DNA of 39,291 nucleotides from NCBI GenBank assembly GCA_023269585.1, contig JAHFTC010000028.1, positions 1 through 39,291 on the forward strand, in the 5' to 3' direction. Shown here one piece after another: positions 34,541-39,291 of the stretch. Each line of letters opens with the position of its first letter. Within the stretch, counting starts at the first letter, position 1. A program made the position numbers and the translations under genes. The stretch comes from Opitutaceae bacterium. Its GTDB lineage: Bacteria; Verrucomicrobiota; Verrucomicrobiia; Opitutales; Opitutaceae. The notes under the pieces were generated by a model that was not told the origin of the DNA, did no database searches, and worked only from the letters and a program-made list of their open reading frames with translations.

Positions 34541-36796
34541 TCAGCAGCGTCGCACCCGCCACCAGGCAGCGACTACACCGACGAGCGCAAAGACCGACAG
34601 CACCACACAGGGCAGGCCGATGCTCGCCGCCGGGAACAGCCCGCCCCCGCCCAGACACGCCGTGCTGAACGCCTCGAACGCCCAGCGAATCGGCGTCAGG
34701 TCCGCGGCCAGCTGCGCGACCGCCGACCCGGTGAGCCCGGGGTTGTAGCTCTTGAGCAGCCCGCCCAACAGGATCATCGGCACCAGCTGCAGCGGCACGA
34801 GACCGACGGCGCCGATCTCCGAACGTGCCCAAGCGCTGGTGACAAGGCCGGCGCAGATGCCGGTGAAAACGGTGAGCCCGCCCAGCCCGAAGACCAGCGG
34901 CTGCGGCCAGTCGACCCCGCCGATCTGCAGGCTCGCCAGTCCGAGCAGCAGCACCACCTGCGCCGCGCCGAGCAGCGAGAGCAGCGTGAGCTTCGCGCCG
35001 AGATATCCCAGCGGCGAGAGCCCGCCCCGCCGTTCGCGGCGGAACCGCGGGCGATCCGCCACGAGCTCGCGCGCCGCGAGATTGAGCCCGAACCAGAAGC
35101 AGACCAGCGCGCAGACGAACATCGTCGTCCAGCGCTCCTGTCCGTCGGGGCGGGTGAACAGCTGGCCGAAGAGCAAGCCGATGCACAACGGTTGGGCCAC
35201 AAGCACCGCCAGCGCCTGCCGGTCCCGCCAGCGCGCCCGTAGGTCGCGCTGCAGCACCGCCCGCCACTGCGTGCGGATCGTCGTGAGCCGGCGCCGCCCG
35301 CCGGACTCCCGCGCGCCGGTGGGTCCGCCGGCGGCCAACCGGCGCTGCGCGGCCCGTGCCGCGTATTCGGATCTTTCGAAACGCAGCGTCAGCTCCGTCG
35401 CCTTTGCGCGGTCGAGCTCCTCCATCACCGCATCGGGGCCGGCCTCCGCCGGCGACCGGCCCGGACAGAAGTACCCGATCGCGTCGGGGAACGCCGGCCC
35501 GGCGTAGGCGAGGCGGCCAGCCTTCAGCAGCACAACCGAGTCGAACAGGCGATAGACCGAGGGCGCCGGTTGATGGATGGTGACGACCACGGCGATACCC
35601 TGCCGAATCGAGATCTGGCGGAGCAATTCGACCACCTGCCGGGTGTCAAAGCTCGAAAGGCCCGAGGTGGGCTCGTCGAGGAAAATGATGCGCGGGTCGG
35701 AGAGCAACTCCATCGCCAGCCCCACCCGCTTCTTCTGGCCGCCCGACAGGCCCTTGCGCTCCGTGGAGCCGATGAGGCGCTTCCGCAGGTCGCGCTCATC
35801 GTCGAGCAGGCCGATGCTGCGACACACCTCCTCGATCTTCGCCTCGATCTCGTCGGCGCCCACATCGGCCGGGAGGCGGATCCGCGCGTGCGCCCGCAGG
35901 ACTTCCTCGACCGTGAGGTCGGGATGGAGCAGATCGTCCTGCGGCACATGGCCCACGAACGGCAGGATGGATTCGGGCGCGGAGGCGAGATCGACCCCGT
36001 CGTAAAGGATCCGGCCGGCGGTGGGCCGGTTCTCGCCGCTGCAGAGGTTGAGCAGGGTGGACTTGCCGCAGCCGCTGGGACCCATGATCGCCACGAGCTC
36101 ACCCGGCATCACGACGAGGTTGACGTCGTCGATGAGGCGCAGGCCGTTGGATACGACTAGGGTCAGGCCTTCGACCTGCAGGCTGTGGCCGGTCCGGTCG
36201 GTGGCGACCTGGCCGCCGGCCCCGTTGCGTTCGGGCAGCGCCAGCGAGATGCGCTGGCCGCAGATCTCGACAATCTCGTCGCCGGCGAGGACCGTCTCCT
36301 CGCCGCGGATGATGCGCGCACCGACGCGGGTGCCGAGCTTGGAGCCGAGGTCGCGAATCCGCACCGTGCCGTCGGCGCCGCGCCGGATCTCAGCATGGTA
36401 GCGGCTGGCGGCGAGTGCCCGCACGCGCACATCGTTGTCGGCCGCACGGCCGATGCGGATGAGGTCGCGGTCTAGGGCGACCTGCTGTCCCTGCTCGGCG
36501 GCAGGCTGGCCGCTCTGCAACTGCTGGAGCAGCAGGGGCAGCGGAATTTTGTAGGTGAGCGAAAACCACACGAGTTCGTCGCCCGCGAGCTCCGCCTCCG
36601 TGATGCGCGCCGCGGCCGGCCCGACGTAGGTGCCATTGCGGCTGCCGCAGTCGCGCAGCCGCACGCCTCCGCCCTCGAGCAACTCCAGTTCCGCGTGTCG
36701 GCTGGAGACGCTGGCATGGTTGATGACGAAGTCGTTGTCGGCCGCGCGCCCTAGGCGCCAGCACCGAACGACTTTCTTTTCCGAGGGCGGCTTCAT
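34541..36796 (-). CDS. Two-FHA-domain ABC-2 type exporter (Rv1747-like)
   Basis: A 751-residue fusion. Residues ~12-75 FHA1: RLGRAADNDFVINHASVSSRHAEL and GSRNGTYV (phosphothreonine-binding residues intact). Residues ~105-185 FHA2: IRIGRAADND, ASRYHAEI, GSKLGTRV (the NGT Asn is replaced by Leu). Residues ~205-440 ATPase: Walker A GPSGCGKSTLL, signature LSGGQKKR, Walker B IIFLDEPTSGL, and VTIHQP. Residues ~515-751: six membrane helices, ABC-2/ABCG type. The same layout is found in mycobacterial Rv1747, which is controlled by Ser/Thr kinase phosphorylation. Start ATG at 36796. Its 5' end overlaps a terminator-like structure (36797-36827). A PP2C gene follows at 17 bp. Confidence 0.93.
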   Translation of the reverse strand: MKPPSEKKVVRCWRLGRAADNDFVINHASVSSRHAELELLEGGGVRLRDCGSRNGTYVGPAAARITEAELAGDELVWFSLTYKIPLPLLLQQLQSGQPAAEQGQQVALDRDLIRIGRAADNDVRVRALAASRYHAEIRRGADGTVRIRDLGSKLGTRVGARIIRGEETVLAGDEIVEICGQRISLALPERNGAGGQVATDRTGHSLQVEGLTLVVSNGLRLIDDVNLVVMPGELVAIMGPSGCGKSTLLNLCSGENRPTAGRILYDGVDLASAPESILPFVGHVPQDDLLHPDLTVEEVLRAHARIRLPADVGADEIEAKIEEVCRSIGLLDDERDLRKRLIGSTERKGLSGGQKKRVGLAMELLSDPRIIFLDEPTSGLSSFDTRQVVELLRQISIRQGIAVVVTIHQPAPSVYRLFDSVVLLKAGRLAYAGPAFPDAIGYFCPGRSPAEAGPDAVMEELDRAKATELTLRFERSEYAARAAQRRLAAGGPTGARESGGRRRLTTIRTQWRAVLQRDLRARWRDRQALAVLVAQPLCIGLLFGQLFTRPDGQERWTTMFVCALVCFWFGLNLAARELVADRPRFRRERRGGLSPLGYLGAKLTLLSLLGAAQVVLLLGLASLQIGGVDWPQPLVFGLGGLTVFTGICAGLVTSAWARSEIGAVGLVPLQLVPMILLGGLLKSYNPGLTGSAVAQLAADLTPIRWAFEAFSTACLGGGGLFPAASIGLPCVVLSVFALVGVVAAWWRVRRC

Positions 36797-36827
36797 GGAA
36801 AAAGGCCGGGCGCGGTCGCGCCCGGCC
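36797..36827 (-). terminator. Terminator hairpin directly before the FHA-ABC start codon
   Basis: On the minus strand a perfect 10-bp stem (GGCCGGGCGC paired with GCGCCCGGCC, 36804-36827, loop GACC) is followed by TTTTT and CC, then the ATG at 36796. It is an intrinsic terminator for the upstream secreted-protein gene and occupies the ribosome-binding region of the FHA-ABC gene. Confidence 0.85.
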
Positions 36828-36852
36828 CGAGGGAATCAGGACCGGCAGCACC

Positions 36853-37434
36853 TCACTCCGCGAAGATCACGCGCTCCATCGCCTTCGGTGTGAGGACCCA
36901 GCGGATCTCCTGCGTCTGAAACGCGGTCGCGTTGCCAACGTTGACACCGAAGCGCAGCGTGCCGTCGAGCACGATCTGGACCTGCTTCTGGTGCTCGGCC
37001 GCGGCTAGATTGAAGATCTTGATCAGGTTGTCGTTAGTCACCGGCTGATCGATTTGCCCGAGCACAACCGCGACTTCCACCGTGCCCACGCCCGAACTCA
37101 TGAGCGACCCCTTGGGCAGGATCGACTCCTTGGTCGGCGTCGCCGGGAGCTTCTGGGTCTCGTCCACAAAGACGAGCTCAGCATCCTTCTCCTTCGGGAT
37201 CTCCGCCGAGCGAAACTTGATGGTGTAGGCGCCATCAGCGATCACCAGCTCGCTTGAGGAGCTGTTCGCGATCTGGAGCTTCACGAATGCGACGCGCTGG
37301 TCGCCGATCTGGGCGATGCGCATCGATTTCACACCGACGAACTTGATCTTGGCCAAGTCGGCGGACGACTGGGCGTGCAGGCCGGTGGCCAGCGCCACCG
37401 CGCAGATGAGGAGGGAGCAGACGAGCTTCTTCAT
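36853..37434 (-). CDS. Secreted protein, unknown function
   Basis: A 193-residue protein with a signal peptide (MKKLVCSLLICAVALATGLHAQ) and a soluble body that is probably a beta-sandwich, with IAQIGDQRVAFVKLQIANSS and TYTIKFRSAEIPKEKD-like segments in the style of LEA14/DUF-type beta proteins. No lipobox follows the signal (LHAQ), so it is likely free in the periplasm. It lies between the SUMF1/FGE-like gene (60 bp upstream) and the FHA-ABC gene (56 bp downstream), and is followed by a terminator. No function known. Confidence 0.7.
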   Translation of the reverse strand: MKKLVCSLLICAVALATGLHAQSSADLAKIKFVGVKSMRIAQIGDQRVAFVKLQIANSSSSELVIADGAYTIKFRSAEIPKEKDAELVFVDETQKLPATPTKESILPKGSLMSSGVGTVEVAVVLGQIDQPVTNDNLIKIFNLAAAEHQKQVQIVLDGTLRFGVNVGNATAFQTQEIRWVLTPKAMERVIFAE

Positions 37435-37494
37435 GGTTGTTTGGATTCTTGCTGAAATGCACCACCACCCTGGCGGCGCGAAAACGGAAAGGAC

Positions 37495-39291
37495 TCAGGG
37501 CGGCGCCGCGCGCACGGCCCGGGGACGAAACACCAGACGCACACCGGCGGAGGGCAGGCGGACGTCGTCCGCCACCTCGATGCGTGCCTGCGGGCGGAGC
37601 CCGGCCGGACCGCTCTGCCAACTACCACCGCGCAACACCAGCAACCGGGCCTCCGCATCATGACCCGCCGCGGCGGCCGGTCGGGTAAACTCGGCGACAT
37701 TGCCTACCATGCCGCGGAAACCCCAGGGGTTCGCCACGGGGTCCGTCACGCGGATCGGCCCGCTCTCGGCGGCAGCCATGGGCAACGCCATGGCGGCGGC
37801 TTCGGTGCCCGCACTCCGCGCAAGGCAGGCAGCCTCCCACTCGTCCTCGGTGGGCAGGTCCGCCACCACCTCCGGTTGAGCGGCGGCCAGATGACGGTTG
37901 AGCTGTGCCAGCAGCCCTCCGGGCTTGAACAGCTCACGCCCGCTCACATTCGTCACCGGCAGTTCCCGCGCCGCTAGACCCAGCGCGCCCGCGCCGTCCT
38001 GCGCTTCCACGCCGAGGATGGCCTCGTACTGGCCGCGCGTCAGCTCCGCGACCGCGATGTAACAGCCGTCCAAAGACACCGTGCGCTCCCGCAGGTCGGT
38101 GAGCTGCCGGCGCGGGTCGCCCGCACGCGAGCCCACTCGGTACTCGCCCGCCTCAAGGCGGCGCACCTTGAGGGTACCGCCGCCGGGCAACGCGATCCCC
38201 AGCTGCGTCTGCCACGCGAGGCTGGGCGCGAGCGTGACCTCGGCCTTCACCTCGACCTCCTGCTGAAACCGCTCCCGCAACGGCGCCTCCATCGCCAGCA
38301 CGTGCCGGCCGTAGGGCACCTCGAGCCGCGCGGTGCCGTCGATTCCTGCCGCGAAGGCTCGGCCGCCAAGCGTCCCGGCCGCGCCCGCCGGCAGTCCCTT
38401 CAATAGCACCGGAAACTCATGATAGGCGACCTCGAGACTCGCGACCGCCGGCTGCCGCTCGACCACCTCCACCGTGGCCGAGGTCGGCCGCAGCCCCGTG
38501 CCGCGCAGCTCGATAACGTGGCGGCCGGGCAGCAGGGCCACCGCGGTCTTCCGGCCGTCGCGCTCGGGCGCCAGACGGCGGAGGCCGTCGATCCACAGTT
38601 CGGCGTCGGCCGGCAACGGTGGGCCTGCGAAGCGCACCTCCACTTGGCTGTCCACCAGCGCCAGCCAACCGCCGGCATCGATCGGCGCAGCGCCGGCCGC
38701 GACCTCGACCACCTGGCTCGTCACGACGCGGCCCTGTTGCAGCAGCCGCACCTCCACCGGCCCGACCGGTAGCAGCACGCGCAGCGGCTCCGCCCCGGCG
38801 CCGCGCAGGGTGTGTTCGCCGACCGCCACCTCGTATTCAGCCGGCACGTTCAAGATTCCAACCTCCACCGGCGCGCCGGAGGAGACCGCCGGCGGGGGCG
38901 GCGCCGCCACCGGTCCCACGGCCGCCCCGCGGTCGGCCGCGGGCGCCTGCACCCGGCCCGTGACCGCGCCCAGATCCACCACCCGCTGCTCCTCCTTCGC
39001 AAAGTCGAACTCCCGGTCGAAGAGCACCGCGCCCTCGCGCAGCGCCTGGATCCGGACGCGCCGGGTCGTCGGAAGGGTGCGCGCGGTGCCGTCGACGTTG
39101 ATCGGGGTGACGAGGATCGACTGGCCGTCGGGAATCACGACCTGGTCCCCGAGGGCGAAGCCTCTGAAGCGGACCTCGGCGCTCATCGGGCGCGCGCTCC
39201 CGCCGCCCCCGCCGCTGCCGGCCCGGCCCCAGAGCCACCACGCGCCGCCGCCGAGCCCCGCCGCCAGCAACACCGCCAGCAGGGCAACCTT
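37495..39291 (-). CDS. Membrane-anchored protein with C-terminal SUMF1/FGE-like domain (5' end outside window)
   Basis: Partial: the frame is open through the right edge, so the N-terminus is missing. Within the window: a hydrophobic helix (VALLAVLLAAGLGGGAWWLWG), a Gly/Ala/Pro linker, then ~300 residues with two to three PEGA-like beta segments (EVGILNVPAEYEVAVGEHTL, AELWIDGLRRLAPERDGRKT, GRHVLAMEAPLRERFQQEVE). The last ~230 residues match the formylglycine-generating-enzyme fold: LRERTVSLDGCYIAVAELTR, LPTEDEWEAAC, GMVGNVAEFTR, LRGGSWQ and AGVRLVF. The catalytic Cys pair of FGE is not evident and NVAEF replaces NVWEW, so it may be a non-catalytic sensor. Relatives with this layout often have an N-terminal Ser/Thr kinase, which would fit the FHA/PP2C neighbours (inference). 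Confidence 0.85.
   Translation of the reverse strand, partial: KVALLAVLLAAGLGGGAWWLWGRAGSGGGGGSARPMSAEVRFRGFALGDQVVIPDGQSILVTPINVDGTARTLPTTRRVRIQALREGAVLFDREFDFAKEEQRVVDLGAVTGRVQAPAADRGAAVGPVAAPPPPAVSSGAPVEVGILNVPAEYEVAVGEHTLRGAGAEPLRVLLPVGPVEVRLLQQGRVVTSQVVEVAAGAAPIDAGGWLALVDSQVEVRFAGPPLPADAELWIDGLRRLAPERDGRKTAVALLPGRHVIELRGTGLRPTSATVEVVERQPAVASLEVAYHEFPVLLKGLPAGAAGTLGGRAFAAGIDGTARLEVPYGRHVLAMEAPLRERFQQEVEVKAEVTLAPSLAWQTQLGIALPGGGTLKVRRLEAGEYRVGSRAGDPRRQLTDLRERTVSLDGCYIAVAELTRGQYEAILGVEAQDGAGALGLAARELPVTNVSGRELFKPGGLLAQLNRHLAAAQPEVVADLPTEDEWEAACLARSAGTEAAAMALPMAAAESGPIRVTDPVANPWGFRGMVGNVAEFTRPAAAAGHDAEARLLVLRGGSWQSGPAGLRPQARIEVADDVRLPSAGVRLVFRPRAVRAAPP

Overview
The window is about 39.3 kb of GC-rich (roughly two-thirds G+C), densely coding chromosomal DNA, probably from a Verrucomicrobiota bacterium of the Opitutaceae type. 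The basis is a very large TonB-dependent receptor with an LSPFEVSA-type N-terminus beside a TolB-like propeller and an MFS carrier, a PEP-CTERM secreted protein, minor-pilin genes, an Rv1747-like FHA-ABC protein and very long conserved sugar/PEP enzymes. Taxonomy is inferred from protein character only. No rRNA, tRNA, CRISPR, integrase or transposase gene was seen.

Layout. 0.15-3.8 kb (minus): response regulator with a degenerate Hpt-like tail, small membrane protein, exonuclease VII large subunit (xseA, carrying a repeat-built insertion) and a DedA/VTT membrane protein. 4.1-6.3 kb (plus): an AmgK-like sugar kinase fused to a RapZ C-terminal domain, followed by a MurU-like nucleotidyltransferase, a likely cell-wall sugar recycling pair. 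6.7-9.4 kb (plus): three type IV pilin/pseudopilin-like genes. 9.4-11.1 kb: Mpv17-like membrane protein (minus) and a PEP-CTERM/DUF4114 protein (plus). 11.3-15.9 kb (plus): divergent GalU-like protein, a 1107-residue GHMP-kinase/UDPGP fusion and a small membrane protein. 16.4-24.1 kb (minus): TonB-dependent receptor, beta-propeller protein and AmpG-like MFS transporter, which look like a nutrient-uptake set. 24.4-29.6 kb (plus): a probable pyrophosphate-type PEP carboxykinase, a Cys-rich small protein, a membrane protein and guanylate kinase. 29.6-32.2 kb: beta/gamma-crystallin-DUF4214 protein (minus), secreted tandem TonB_C protein (plus), aat (minus). 32.3-33.8 kb (plus): a three-gene anti-sigma/periplasmic sensor/ECF sigma module in the same order as cnrYXH. 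33.8-39.3 kb (minus): SUMF1/FGE-like membrane-anchored protein (runs off the window), secreted protein, two-FHA ABC transporter and PP2C phosphatase, a likely Ser/Thr phospho-signalling operon.

The most unusual non-coding signal is a set of short tandem arrays with 7-bp or 9-bp periods and several unrelated unit families (for example GTCCACN, CTCTSGC, AATCNNN, CCCATNNGA). They sit in intergenic gaps, several directly abut start codons, and one family has entered xseA in inverted pairs while keeping the frame. Two palindromic, REP/MITE-like elements (about 16.23-16.36 kb and 28.28-28.33 kb) accompany them. All homology statements come from reading motifs; no database search was run.
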